From Penelope pileata (lineage: Eukaryota > Chordata > Aves > Galliformes > Cracidae), in NCBI GenBank assembly GCA_013396635.1, contig WBMW01005646.1:624523-688522 (forward strand): a DNA stretch of 64,000 nucleotides, in the 5' to 3' direction. Within the stretch, counting starts at the first letter, position 1, and every line of letters begins with the position of its first letter. Both the position numbers and the translations under genes were made by a program. The notes under the pieces are model-generated. The model worked only from the letters and a program-made list of their open reading frames with translations. It had not been told where the DNA came from and did no database searches. Of the stretch, positions 48,110 to 62,500 are shown piece by piece.

Positions 48110-50580
48110 GGTAGCTTTTGCATTTGGAGAATCCAGTTGTCATCATACTTGGAATAAGAGCCAACTCAAACTTTGGGGACAACTTAACACTGAGACTGAT
48201 CTGTTGACAAAGAATCTGAATTCTCACCCTCTTATTTGTAAAAGGTTTACATTAGTAGTTACCAACATGACTAAGTTTATCCCCTGGTTGCTATGGAATT
48301 TTTGCTTTTAGAGTTCTGGTGGTAAATTTTTGTTCAAAGTAATGAGGAAAACAAAATCATGGATTAAGATCCTTTTGAATATAAGGATTTTAACTTTCCA
48401 GCTCATTTTCAAGTTAACTTTGGAAGTTAATAGAAGGTAAAGGCCTCTCTAGCTGCTTTTTTAACACTAACATGTTTGTGTCCATTCCTTTCACTCTAAG
48501 AATTAGATGCCAATAAGCCTAATGAGCCAGTGGCCCCAAACTTACAACTGTAAGTTTATCACTTTCAGATTTCATTTGGATGAAGAACCTAATTTTTCTA
48601 AATTAAAAAGAGATGTTTTGTTTCTGCTACAGTCTGAGGCTAGACATTACAATGCTCACGGTGTATTTAATTACTTCTTCAAACTTTCATTGCCAGCCTT
48701 AAAATAGATCATTTTTTGAGCAGAAAGGAAATGTCTTATGGCTAATCAGGCAATGCAGGATGTGCCTTAAGTTTCAACTACCTCCTTTTTCTAATGAAAG
48801 AATTGGAATAGATTAAAAGATACTGTAACTTGCATGTTCACTATTGATAGCTTATGCTTTTCTTCATATGGTACAAGAATAAAAACTGAGTCGTAGGTAC
48901 TGGCAAGCAGAGTGCTTAATTTCATGTCAGATCACATGTGGAAAAACTGGCTTTTTGTTCCTAGAAGCTTGGACATCCATCTCTCGTTTGTGATGGATCT
49001 GAAGCTTATTGCTATACTTGAATCTCTGCTGTATGTTATGCAGCTGATTGTTATTGTAGCACAGAGGAGGTATGGATACTACTATGTCCTTGCATAAAAG
49101 AAAATTAAAAGATAAGTCTTAAGACCTTGCAATCTATTCATAAGGTAGGTGACAGCAGATGGATGCAGGCAGAATTGCTTAGTGTATCAGGCTGTAGTAC
49201 TGACACAACAGTATCTGTTTTTTAAATTTTCCCTAGGCATCATGAAGTAAAATCCAGATCCTTCAGAAAGGATGGATCTGTTTTGCTGCTGTTTCACTGT
49301 TTTTTGGAGTTACTGTGCTACAAAAAAAAAAACAAAACAAAACAAACACCTCTACAGTGAGGTAGTGAGTTAGATGATTTTCATCAGTTGGCTTCTGAAT
49401 TTTTGTTGGTCTTTTTGAATGAAAATTGTCTGTCATAAGAAAATCCTGTGTCCATCTACTTCTCTTGTTCAGATCCTATTTAGCTGGCAAGCAAGTTGTT
49501 CTGCAGAAATGATAGGGCACTAATATTTGTATGAGGCCAGCTGTAGCAGGCAGTGTCTTGTCTTTGAGAAACAGATTTGCAGTATACTTCAATTTATATT
49601 GAATGTTATTCTGGTCCACTTCATTTTGAAAGCTGATTCCAGTAAGCATTAACTTCAATTTTGAAGTTGTCAGCTAATATAGAGTTAATGCAATACAAAT
49701 TATTACTAGACTTTTTTTATAAAGCTTATCTTTCAAATCGGGTTTTGAAGAGATCTCAGAATTTCATAAGTAGAGATGAGTGTTTTATTTCTTGTAACAA
49801 TTATGCTGTTATGAATTATTCATAAGCTCAGATTTCATACGTGCAAGTAATCTTGAAGAATGGTCTAAACCACTAAACTTTAAAACCCTTGTAGAAGGCT
49901 TCTAAATATTAAATGTTTATTTAACTGGGTGATAAATGAAAGCCAATTTTCCTCTTCAGTTTCATTCTGACGGTTGAGGTGTGGATGCAAATCTGTTCGT
50001 TATTTGCTTGATTTCAGAAGGGACATCACTAGGAACTCCAGATGTGAAGGAATCTAATTTTAGGTCCTTATATTCAAGTAATATGAGAACAGAAGAAAAA
50101 GTTCTCAGAATAAATTGGTTTTAGCTGTGGTGGTTTTTCCTAATAGCATACTTCTTGGAGGGTTCATGGTAGCTTGTGTGGGCTGCAAGCAATGTTTGTC
50201 TAAGAGAAATGAACAAAGATGCAGTTTCTCCAAAGGAGTTGTCCGGTTTTCTACTATCCTTTAATGCACTAGTGTAATAAACTGCTGTTATATTGTGTTC
50301 TAAACGCAATGTATTTTATCACTGGAAATGTTAATTATTTTTTCTAATCTTAACTTATTAATGTTAGAGGATTAAACTGTTTTATGAACAGAATGAGTGA
50401 TTTAATAGTGATGTAACGTTATTCATTCTTATGTCTGTAATTCTTCACCCTTCAGCAGACTGTAATATGCTTGGCAATAACAAGCTGTCAGGTCTTTCAC
50501 TGAGGGGTGGATATATGTTGTTGATTATAAATACTAATCATTCCAAATGGACAAATAAAACACTTAAAACCCCTTTACTT
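48110..50580 (+). other. GALC: GALC 3' UTR and nearby candidate poly(A) signals
   Basis: AATAAA hexamers lie at 48878-48883, 50109-50114, 50276-50281 and 50554-50559. The first would give a 3' UTR of about 0.8 kb, the last about 2.5 kb. Which is used is not shown by the sequence. No other gene is seen. Confidence 0.55.
48878..48883 (+). terminator. GALC: First candidate GALC poly(A) signal
   Basis: Canonical AATAAA 769 bases after the stop codon, the first plus-strand one after the GALC coding end. Confidence 0.5.
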
Positions 50581-53500
50581 GTGGAGACTGCTTCTGTAAA
50601 TGAGTCTTGGTGTCTTCCAGTAAGAAAGCTTAGTGTTTTCCATTGTGATTCTTGATAAAGATGATTACCACTATGTTAATTAGGTTGGAACAATTTTTCT
50701 GACACTGAATAGCCAAATGGTCCTAAATAATGTACATTTTGCATCTGTCTATGGTGTTTTGTTTTTTCTTTTCCGTTCAGAAGTTTGTTTTTCTTTTGCA
50801 TTTATTTAAGAATTTAAGGGAATTAAATTGTATTTAAGGGCCTTTCATGTGAAACCATTGAGTACTAAGGTCTTGTGAGATTTAGCTGAAAATCTGTTAA
50901 TAGGTGTAGAAGCAGATAGTGCTGTGCAGGTGTATTTTAAAGTTTAGATGAGACTTTTTTTTTTACCTTGAGTAGCCTTTTGAACTTAGCTTCAGGTGTT
51001 CCCCCTCCCACTGTCCCAAACTTTGGGTTTCAGCTTTAAAAGGGAAAGGAGAAATTCTGTGAAACTAGTCATGTTTTGCTGACTATCATACCATTAGACA
51101 AGAATTGCACTGGAAATGTTGTCTCTGCTGCTGTCAGTAACAGGTGTGCAGTCTCTCCTATAAGCCTGATCACAGGTTACCACTTCAGTTACACAACACT
51201 GCGTCAAAATTGATTGTCCCTTATTCTCTGCCATATAACTTTGAGGCTGTTTCTATGAACGATGTTCTTGGGATTTTGAAATTTTTGCAAAATGGGACTC
51301 CTTTACTTCAAAATCATGGAAGACTTTATGCTACCGATGAAGATGAATTTTGCAGCTTTGTTCTGTTCTTACTTGTTCAGATGTAAATTTCTAGTTCAGA
51401 GTTTGGAATGGTAGGCAGAAAATACCCAAACTTGATATATGTCTAATCTGATATTTAATTTTTTCAAGTATCCTGGACACCTTGTGTCCTTTTTGCTCCT
51501 CCTTACCGTCCTACACCCATATTTAGTGATATGCAAGCCACTGCAATCACACTCTTCTGAAATTTCTTGTTTCCAGCAGGACTCAGAATAACTGTGTGCA
51601 GCCTTTTTATTTATTTATTTGTGTAAATTTGAAGCTGGCAGCATTAATTTCACTGATCTGCAATTTGTGGATGATGGGAAACTGATAAGCACAAAGATCA
51701 GATAAAAGTTTATGTAACTGGACCCAGTTTCATTTATGAAACGGTTCTGGTTTACTTGTATTTGGTGTGAATTATAGTAAGGCATTTTTACTTCTGTGAA
51801 ATTACCTTTTGTGAGCCGTTTCTTCAGGTTCTGTTCTACCTTGCTCTTTCATTATTGACTCAGGTTTATTTTGTGAGAGCAGCAGGTTGGTTATTTTTGT
51901 GTAACAGTTTTTTATTGGCCCATCTGAAATTTCATTCAGAGTATATTTTCTGGAGAAGCATGTGTACTATGAAAGTAGCCACTATAATTACTGCGGTCCT
52001 TAACAATTTCAATAGTGTGGTTGAAGAGGAATGGTGCTTGGAGACGTTATCCTCACTTTTGCTTTTTCTGTGTGGCTGGAAGCTTTAGGAATCCTGCTCA
52101 TTTCAGTTATGCATGAAAAGTTAGCGTGAACAAGTTTCTCTTGGCACTAGGTATATTCTTTCCATCTATGCCCATCTGTCACTGAAACAAAGATCTTGTT
52201 TGTAAAACTTGTGTTTAAAAGAATAAAATACAAACACATGCACACAAAAAGTAACTACAAATTACTGAACAAAGGGAAACGTATGCTGAAGCAGTGTTCA
52301 CAAACTTTCACTGCGTTGAGGTAGTTCTATGCGGTTTTCTTAGTGACTAAGACAAACAACTGTAAAGCAGTCTCTTTACTTCCAAGGAATTACGTTTGGA
52401 TGAGGTTAGAAACCTACAGAACCTGAATGTCAGTTTTGTCAGGGACCAAAGCAACTTTGCAATTATTGTGTTAAACCTGTCTTTTACTACTTTAGTATAC
52501 TCTAGACTAAACCAAGACTTATCTCTGGAATTGGAGGTAAAAGTACCCTTAAATGTTAGTGTTGTTTTTTTTTTTAATTTATTTTTAAAACATCTTTTCT
52601 GTTGTAATTTGGTGTACTTGAGTGTGAGCACTTAAATCAGAAAAACAGATATTTTGATTTTACTGTGCTCATGGATGCATCTTGAAACACTTGACTGTAA
52701 GAGAGGATGGCGCAGTGCAATACCATCTCCAAGAGAAAATGAACCTAGTACACCAGACTAATGGGGTGCAGGCTTGGTCTGGGAACGTTTGGTCTGAGAT
52801 GGAGAAGTTGCTACTGAAATAATTATTTTAAAGAGACTGAACTCTGCACATGTTCTCCAGTACTGTAAGGAAAAGGAAAGAAACTGTCCAGATTTAGCTT
52901 GACTTTTTGTTCATTTCCTGCTGGGGAGTACAGTTAGCTTCATTGCTGTGTCTCATTAAAAAATAATTAAATACCTATAGAAAATCAAATACTTCATTGT
53001 TGCTACCATGTTCCAGGAACACTTAATCTTGCAATTTAAATCCTCACACTTGCTTTGCATTAAAAGCATTTAATGTGCAGTCAGAAAAAAATAAAAATAT
53101 GACAACAGGTTATGCTGATGAAATGGATGCCTGTAATTGTGAATCAGTCCTGTTCAGACGATTACAGAAGGTCTCTGCTAGTGTAGCAGCAGGGCTGTAA
53201 GAAAAAGGTAAATGTTTTACTTTTTACTGCCATAATCCTTCCAAGGTTTTGGGAAGCCTCATCAGCTGTTCCGAGAACTTTCAGCAAAGAGTAGCCTCAT
53301 AGCTTGATCATATATACGGTTGTTTGAGACGTGCAAGAGCATGCAATGACAAGCAGCAAATTCTGTTGAGGATGTCTGTATTACTTTCTAATGTGATTGC
53401 TCTTGTAGTGGAAACAGGAAATGGCAGCAGTCACTGACAAGATATCAGGCAGGTTTTGTGCTGAGCTGAGGTGCACACTAATGTCCGTGTGCAGAGATCT

Positions 53501-56500
53501 ATAAAGTTGTTGGAATGCATAATGTCACTAGCAGAAGCTTCCTGTTTCCTATTCAGTCCAAGATTGCTATGTAATGGTTCAGCTTCAGTTTTTGTTGCTG
53601 CTCAGCAAAATAGCAACCATTTTGCTAGCATTAAAGAAAATTCACACAACATGGCAGGGCAAGTCTGTTTCAAAGGAGGCTAAGAAAGCCATGATAATCA
53701 TGCAGCACATCCTTGTTCTTTAATCCTGTGAGGAGCTCAGTACCCTACAAATGTTACCGGTGCCCTCTACTGCGGATAGAAGTGGTTGTTGCATGTCCTG
53801 TGCTTCTGACAATCTGAAGATTCTCTATTTGACTTCATTTTTGTTGGGACAGAATATCATGGGTTTTATCTATGAAGCTATGTTGACTTTTCAATATTTA
53901 CTGTTCTGTTTTTAAGTGATCCTGGAGCATTGTAGACAGTCCTGGATAGTCCCGGACTTTTCTTGTAACACTTAAGTTCACTAAACTTACTGGAGCACTG
54001 AATGAATAGTGGATGGAAAACTGGGGCATACTTGTCAAAGGATACCAAACTCCAGCTGCAGTTCAAAGTGCCTGTACAACTCAGTATGAATATGGGCACT
54101 TTGAAGATGTAATCAGTTCTTGGATGACCTAGTGTATGTGTTTATTCCCAACATGGGGTCCTGTTTTTGCTCCATGTCCCGGTTTCCTTATTAGAAAATG
54201 GATACAATACACAGATATAGTGACAAAAAGCACTCTTGCTTAATAAAGCAGCAGCTGTATTTCAGTTTTAGCTGCTTTCTTAGAAAGATTAAATTTGTTA
54301 CAAGGGAACGTGGATTTCAAAACTCAGTGTCTCCTCCTATTGAAAGTGTAACTCGGAAAATGGCAATGCAGGTTCTCTCTGGGAGCAAGCCATTGCCATT
54401 GACTTGTCTGCATTAGTGATAGTGAGGGGCTGGGAGTAGTCCCTTATTTCCTTCAGAATTTGTCACTGCAGAGGATGCCTTTTTTTTTATTTTTTGTGTC
54501 ACAGAGCTGCAGTGCTTATGACAGTGATCACTCTCTACTTCTAATGATAATCATACAGTGGGTCTTCTTACAGAGTTCTTGAGAAGGGTACTCCCTTGCT
54601 ACCAGGTATCATCAGTAGTACATTGGTGTCCAATGTTTTCTGTCCAGCAGTTTCACAGTAGGGAAAAACAGAAGTGATGGAGTCAGTGAGCTGAAACCTA
54701 GGCACAGCATCAACAACTGCCACTGTCTCTGAGGAAATCTGGAGGAGATTAAGATCGGGCTGTGTCTCATAGAGCATCTGACCTAGTAGAATGGAGATGA
54801 ATAGGATGGGTTGGAAAAGGCTGTGTTTAGCATAGAAGTGTGTAGGGGTTGATGTAAAGCTTCAATAGTTTCTGCACACCTATCATGACTTAAGAAGATA
54901 TGAGGAGTTATGTTAATGCATCTATAAAAAGCTGGAATCCATAGTATGCTCTTGAAAGTCTCCAGGCTCTCTCCCCTCTTTTCATGGAAAAAACTGATGT
55001 AATTCTTACCCAGCAAAAAAGCAGAAGGGCATGAAGGGAAAGGAAAGCTAAAGGCCTAGTTCACTTGCTGTGTCTGTGGTGTTTTTTTTTTTTTTTTGTG
55101 TCGTGTTGCTGAAGCTAATGAGCACTGTTCATATTGTTGCTTAACTGTAGCAACTCCTTTTCCTCCTGAGACCTAATTCCCTGTGAAAATGCTTTCAATC
55201 CTAACCCAAATCAGATAAACAGCAATGCTATTTCAGTTTGTTGAGTGTGACTGACAGGATATTTGAAAACACCATGAGGCCAAGACAGTCAGGAGGGTGA
55301 GCTCATACTTCAGGCTACAAAAAAACCTCATTACAGCAAGTCTGATCTGTGCCAGAAAAATCTACAGTGGTATCACAGATTTCCAAATGAAAAATTGATA
55401 TTTGACATGAATCTTAGGACTTGCATTTTGTGACAAGTTCAGGAAGAGAGGACCCTGCATTTCGTGCTAGAGGCACTAGATGGCAATGTAATTATAAGGA
55501 AAAAAGTAGCTGTCCAGAAGGGTTCAGGGCCAACCACTCTGAGCTGCGAAAACAAGGACGAAGGCTGCTTTGTTTGAGAAGAAAAACAATGTTCAGAGTG
55601 TGGATGGCCTTCTGTGCACAAAACCCATAGCATCCTTTACAAGGCATACTAATTCATCTTTTAGTAATTTTGCATCTGCTCTAAGCAGATTAACCTGTAT
55701 AAAACAAATTCTTTGTAAAGCATCAATTACCTGCAGTGGTTTGTCTGGATCAGTCATTAAGAAAAGTCCAAAATGGCCTGTTGCTGCCAGTAGCACAGCT
55801 TTTGTGTGAGTCTCAATAATCTTTGTGTATTCAGGTTATGAAAAGTTCTGCGATGACTATTTTCAGTGCACAGTGAGTTTGCATTTTTTTTCATGATTGA
55901 GCTGTTACAGCCCATATCCTAAAAGCCTTTTACGTGCCAAGCCCTGATTTCGGAAGGTATCCCTAGGAACCAGCACCCCTGGACTGCTGTATGCAGCCAA
56001 ATGTACCCAGCTGGGGCTGTACAGAAGAGCTGCACGTGTGTGTGGATGGCACTAAACCCCAGATGAGATGTGACAATGTATGAGGACAGGACATAAGAGC
56101 TTTCCACAGCATACAGCTGTAAGACTGTTATTTCAATTCAAGGTTTTCTGAAGTGTGGAGCTCATATATTTTGCTTTAATTTTAAAATATAAAATCAATA
56201 GGCAGCTGCAAGGGACAGAGACACTTTGAGAGGAACAAAGAAGCGTGTTTGCACAGGCTGAGAAATTGTCATTCAGTTTGTCCTTGAAGAAGGCAGTTCT
56301 TTGTTCAAAGAGGTCTGGAGAGAGGGAGAGATGGAGGCTCAGTAAGCTTGTGTGAAGGGGGATACAAAGAGCACAATGGAAACTGGAACTGACTTTGGGG
56401 TGATCGAGAAACTTATAAAATCCAAAAGGTCAGTAGTATGAAAGCAGAAAAGTTTTGGCTGTTATCAAGTATCTCAGAACAGCATAATTGTAAATATGGG

Positions 56501-59500
56501 AGAGGTAAATGAGCAGTGATTACCAGAAAGCAATTCACTCCCTTGTGCCAGGTTTTCTAAAACTTTATGTACCTAGGTTAATAAGACAGAAATTTGCTTT
56601 CGCTCCAGGCTTCCTGAGGTGACATCCTTCCCTGTCCCTTGTAGGCCATGAATGTGGCCACTCAATACTGGACCATGGTAGGGCCATGTCTGCCCAGCTC
56701 TGCTGGTGTCACTTCATTACCTCAGAGAAATCCATGGTTGTGGGCTCATGATTTCTCTCTGTGCCCTTTGTGTTGCCCCCCCCGGGGGGGAGGGGGGGGG
56801 GGGCGGGCGCTACCCGGACAGAAGGAGGCGTGTATGCCCAGGAAGCAAAGGCACTTCCTAGAATTTAAAGCTGAGGTGCAAGATTCTGACATGGAAAAGT
56901 ACCACTTTGTCTTGTTCCCTGGAAGGCAAAATGAGAAATGTTTCTGATTTTGGAAGAGTTTGAAGCTGAAGTGGGGGGTTGTTCTTCTGTTCTGCTTTTA
57001 TGTAAGGCATCCATGATGTTTGCTTTTTGAAAGGATTTATGCATTGTTTGTGTGGTGGGCAGGGGGCTGGGAACTTGATATTTACTTGCCTTACGTGTTT
57101 CTTCATCTGATGAAAGGGAGAGTTGTCTTTGAAGAACTACGGAAATTTCACTTAGTGTTTTATAACCTTTATATTATCTGTGTATTCGTTGTCTATTCCT
57201 CTTGATTAAATTCCTCTGAGTGCTGTTGGTTAGTTTTATAGCTCCTTAGATGCTCTATGCTGTCTGGGTAGTGCTTCTTTTCCTTGTTATTTGCTCTGAT
57301 GGAACATCATCTTCAGAAGCATTTAAGGTTTTCATTTTGCCTTTCCTTGGTATAATTTTAGCTTCTTGTGCAAAAGTGAGAAAGAAACCTTTCTATGAGT
57401 TGTTAAGGGACTGAAATGTGATCAGTAAAACTTGATAGATTTTTCCTTTTCACTCGCAGTATTTTGAAGACAAACTGCTTACCAAAAAAATGTGCTAGGA
57501 TAAGTGAAGAATGTACAGAAGTGTGGAAGAGATATCCAAAGGTATCATATGGCCTGTAGAGAACAGTGGTTATTTTACAAGTGTCTTTGGAGCAGGTGAG
57601 TTGTATGGTCCTGTCTCAGCCAGAAAGATAACACCAGGACACTGCTTGTGACAACTGTTTTTTGTTGAAGCAATTTGGCATCGCATTAGTGATGTTTTAA
57701 GCATTTTGGAATATTCCTTCTGGATTATTTGGTAGGGGAATTTACTTAAAACAGAGCCTTTAGCTCCTAAGAGAGAAAGAAGAGCCTGGATGAGCTGTTG
57801 TAAATCCAGTCTTCCTGATCACTGGCAAGCACTCCTGTTTCTGGTTTCCCCGTCTTAATGACAAACCACCTGTTTGGTCCCAGTGCTCTGGTGCTGGTGG
57901 GCGCCTGGACTGCTTCGTGCTGTAATACATAGCACAGAGCAGTAAAGTTAATAACTAGGAGTTCTAGTAACAGAGCTGAGCTATAATTCAGTGCCTTAGG
58001 GAACCATACGTAACGCTCTGCAGAGCACAATCTTCTCCTGAGAGCTTTATATGGAAAATACCACATCAAACAGAGGGCTCGTGCCAGTCTCTAGAAATAA
58101 GAGAGTAAAGGCAGGGTACCTGGGAGCAGCTGGCTGAGGAGAAAACCTCTGTTAGTTATAAAATGGTGTAAGTGAGGGAATGGACCCAACTCCCTGAGGA
58201 AGTGAAGGCAGGGAATTTGAGCAACCTTCGGATGGAGCTGTGGGTGGTTAGTCCTTCTGAAGCTGAATCGTTGAGGGTTTCTGGTTAAGGCTTTGTGTGT
58301 GCAGTCTGTACTCACTACTCTCTTGTTGCAAAGGCAGGAAGGCTACTCAGATGATTAAGTTTAGGAGGTAGAACTTCACCTTCAGACCTAGAGGACAAAA
58401 TGCCACACATCGATCTTCTATTGGTTTTTACTACTGCTGATGCTCCTACAGAGTCATAGGCCAAACACAGAAGTGTTGTCAGCCCCTTAGTAGAGTTGTA
58501 TTATGGGAGAAAAGAAATCCTTCTGTGTCTGAAATTGGGATATTTGTGGATTACTGAAGAATTATCCAGTCTTGACACCAGTCCTGGAGCAAAGTCTTTG
58601 CCAGAGATGCAAGTTTCTTGTATCTGAGATTCTCTGTCTGTAAAGTGGTTTGCCAGTGAGATTACTTCATTTTTTCTAGCCTTGAAATCCATTCATAGAA
58701 ATCCTACCGTAAATGAAAAAGTATGGTTATCACTCAGACAAGAGATGCAAGAATCACAGCTATTGCCTTTTAAAATTCCACACACTCCTCCTGCCCTTTG
58801 AAAGTAATAGCTTTCATGGTAGAAAGTCAGCATCATGTAATGGAGTTTACCCTGGAGAACTGGAATACTAAAACTTGGACTGTAGATAGGAGATGTCAGT
58901 TCAACAACTGAAAAATAAAAAATCAGTCACTATGCATGCAAAAATGGTTTAAGCCTAGCTCTGGACAATGGGTCTTGCTTCTGTTACAGGCAAAGAATTC
59001 TGCCCAAGACCTAACAGACTTTTATCTGTTGTGCAGGGTATGACTAAATATTTAACTTCATTTGGATGAATACAGTGATAAGATTTCTTTTTCACATTTC
59101 ATTTATTCAAATTTTTATAACTGTTTTGAAAAAATGGTATTTCCATCCTATGGCAAAAGATATTTTTTTGGTGTGGAAAACTAGTTAATCTTGGAAAATT
59201 CTGATAAACATTCCAATTGGAGAGAACAATGTCACCATGGTTTTGAATTCTTTCTAGATTCTCTCAAGGCAGTTAGTTCTCTGGAAAAAATGGGGCAGCC
59301 GAGGAGATCAGAATCAGCTTTTCATGCATTAAAGATGGTGTTTAACAAGCACCTGTTGAGGTAGCAAAGGAGTGGCAGTGTGTTCCTTGTGCCATGTTCA
59401 AAATTCTGAAACTGCAGAGAAAGACCCATCAATGGGTAACTTTTGAAGCCATCTCATTGCCATAGCATCCTTTTGACCATAATACAGTGTATCTGTCGCC

Positions 59501-62500
59501 TATGCATCTAATTGGAAGGGGAGAGGAAAAAAGACCAAGGCAGTGATATTTTTCACAATGGCTATGAAGAAAAGGATTTTATAATTTCCAGCAAAATTGT
59601 AGTTTCACTGACCTCTTTCTCTGAGCTTCCGATGATTATATACAGATCAGGATTTTAACTCTAGTAGAATGCAGACTGGGAGGTGACACTAGATCCATTA
59701 TGTTCACAAAAAAATATGCAAAAGTGAAGTAAGATGTCTAATACTTTTCCTGGATTTGTTGCTTGAGGAACATAAGGCCATCAAAAAAAGATTATTTCAG
59801 TGCTATCCTTTCTTGAATCCACTTCATCTGGCATGTTTCCTTGTCTGGGGTTCAACTAAAAGCACCAAAATGAATGACTTCAGACTTGACTTTAGTGCTT
59901 CCTACACACATTTCATGGCTTACAGTAGATACAGGCAGACCTTCCTAATGCTGATTTTAAAAAGATATATACTGTTCCAGAGCATGTCAGGATTTTTCAG
60001 GTGAAGGGAGACAAAGTTCAAGATTCAGAGCATCACAAAACTTGGCAGCCAGATTGGTGGTCCTGGGTTTCAACGAAGAAAAAGAGTCAGATCCTTGTGA
60101 TTTACTCCTGGAAACGAAGATGGTAGTCTATTTTTTCTCTTTTGTTGAAGTTATTTGCTATTTTGGGGGTAAAGGGGTGGAGTGATACATGAGGGTTCAC
60201 TTGATTCAGACTCATCTTACAGTGGTTTACAATTGCTGTCAGATGAGTTACGCTATTTGAACAGAGCTGTTGTAAAAACATATGCATGTTCTTAGCTTGC
60301 AACAAATTTTAGTAATTTAATGATGCTTAAGACAGCTCCAGCATAGAGAAGATGCACTACTAAAATCTGTAAATCAAGCTCTGCAAACACAATAGCTGAA
60401 CTGGAGTTTGAGCTATTCCATTGTCTCTACATTCTTCTTCTTTCCTTTAAATACACAGATATATAAAGTATTTGCATTTATAGATTTGCAGTGTTGCTTG
60501 CAGCCACAATACACTTTAATCTAATAGCACAGATTTTGTTCAGTACAGCATTTCATCAACAATTATGCTATTTCTGCTTCATGAAATCCTCACCCATATG
60601 TCTCTTCCTGTTCAAACAAAATATCTTCATAAACCACATTTCAAAGTGTCTTGTAGAAAGACTAAATACCTGAGTAATGACAAAAATCAATTGCCATTTG
60701 CCACTGCTAGTTTGGTGAGGGGAAACGAAGAAAAGAAAGTAGGTATGTTGGGAGAGGAAAGCTCTTCTTGCTTTGTACTGCATTATTCTAGTAGTTTCCA
60801 TATCACAATATAGTGGACAAAGGAAAAATCTCAGCAAAGACACCGTGGCATGAAAATCTTGAACTGTGCTGAGCCCTAAATTCTAGATTCCTTTATGGTC
60901 TGCCAATGTTAAACACTGATCATAGCTCACTGTGACAGATTGGATTTAACTGATGGATTCTGTGGATAAGAGATTGATACCCATATTGTCTTTGACTTTG
61001 CAAGAGCTCAGTACCTTCTTCCTCTCTTCCCACTTTAAGCTTCTAGTATTCTTTTTGCATCTCAGGCTTGGGGGTACACGAAGTCCTTCTGATTTTTGCC
61101 TTTCAACTACGTAAGACAGCACTACTTTAAATTCCAGAGGCCTGCTTTTCATATTCCATGAGCCTCTGAGAAATCAATAAATGACAAAGAAATGTTGGTT
61201 TATTTATGTGTTTATTAGGTTTATACTGCATTTTTGGGGAGGCCTTGTGGCGTTTGGTCATCGTATCCTTAGAAGACGTAACATAGGGTAACAGCACTGC
61301 ATATATATCAAGAGTTCCAACATTTCCCACAGTACAATAAATCTGCACTGTTCTTGAGACATCAGTGTGTTGAAAAAGTACTTCCTTTTTAGTCATTTCC
61401 TTAGCAAAATGTCTTGCTCATCTCTTTTTATGTTGTTGCTGTTGGATCCATAAGAAAATGTTTGTTGCAAGAAGGATCCAGGCTGTTCTTCAACTATCTA
61501 TATTTCACAGAATAATTTTTCTATGAATCAATTTTATGTTGTGAGTGCTTTCCTACATCATATGCAAAGAAAAGAATCTCATCAGGGTGATGCCTAAGTA
61601 TCAATACCTGATGACAGTATTCAGGTAAAGATTTCTGGCTGTAGTATTGGTGATAGCACCTTTCTAGCCTCACATCTTGTGTCCTGTAAAGGATTCTGCT
61701 CCCCTCTGATGCTATTTGACCAGACATACTTTGTCACTCAGCTTGTCTAGTTAAGGGTAGAGTCAGCACTGTCTACCCCACTGTGCCTGAATGAAATGAT
61801 GCAGACAGCAGCTTACTCTTTAATCTGGATGTCCCACCCATGGACGTGACAAACACTCTACTGTCATACCCTGCTGCAATCTCTCACAGACACACAGCTG
61901 CAACAGCCTTTGAAATAAAAGTTATTTGTAGAAACTGGAGAACTCCACCCTGATGTCAGGGGGTCCAAGGGGCTCCACTCTCACCCTGCTCTGTTGACCT
62001 AATCCTCACAGCTTGTGTGTGCCCTTTGTTTTGACTGTGTGCTCTAGTTTAGAGTTCAACTGAATTTGGCTTATGAGTTGCTGTTCAATTCACATCAAAA
62101 AGACATTTGTGTCAGTGATGTTAGTTATGGTGTAGTATGGTAAATGAATTGTAAAGACAGAACAGTTTCCGTCTGCTTTAATTGTCTGTGTTAAAATTTC
62201 AGATTGAAGTGTCGCAAGGCAAAGGACTGCGTAGAAATGGAAATAAGTGGTATGCATAAAATAAAAAATCACTCTCCACAGCTTTGCAATTAATTGAAAG
62301 ATATGAAGCAAGCATAGCATGCTCATGCAAGATTTCAGAAGATTTCAATAGCACTGTTGACTAATTATTTTTCTTTAATGAGAAACGAATTCATAATTGT
62401 TAATATCCAGTCAAGGGAGACTGCTTTCTAAGTCTTACCTGCATTCAGTTAAAATCCTGAAATTCAACCTATTCTCCATAAATGGAAAAAAAGTTATGCT

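Noticed and set aside
54130..54215. Second MIR-like 3' segment (GTTTCCTTATTAGAAAATGGATA)
   Set aside because: Only one short motif resembles MIR; the core is absent, so chance similarity is likely.
54568..55016. Two adjacent minus-strand open frames
   Set aside because: Short, not similar to anything I know, and no joining splice sites or shared frame.
55593..55840. Protein-looking minus-strand frame (...THTKAVLLAATGHFGLFLM...)
   Set aside because: No recognised family, a stop just upstream, no convincing acceptor, and an internal CAG|GTAATT only by chance. Possibly an old retrocopy fragment, but unsupported.
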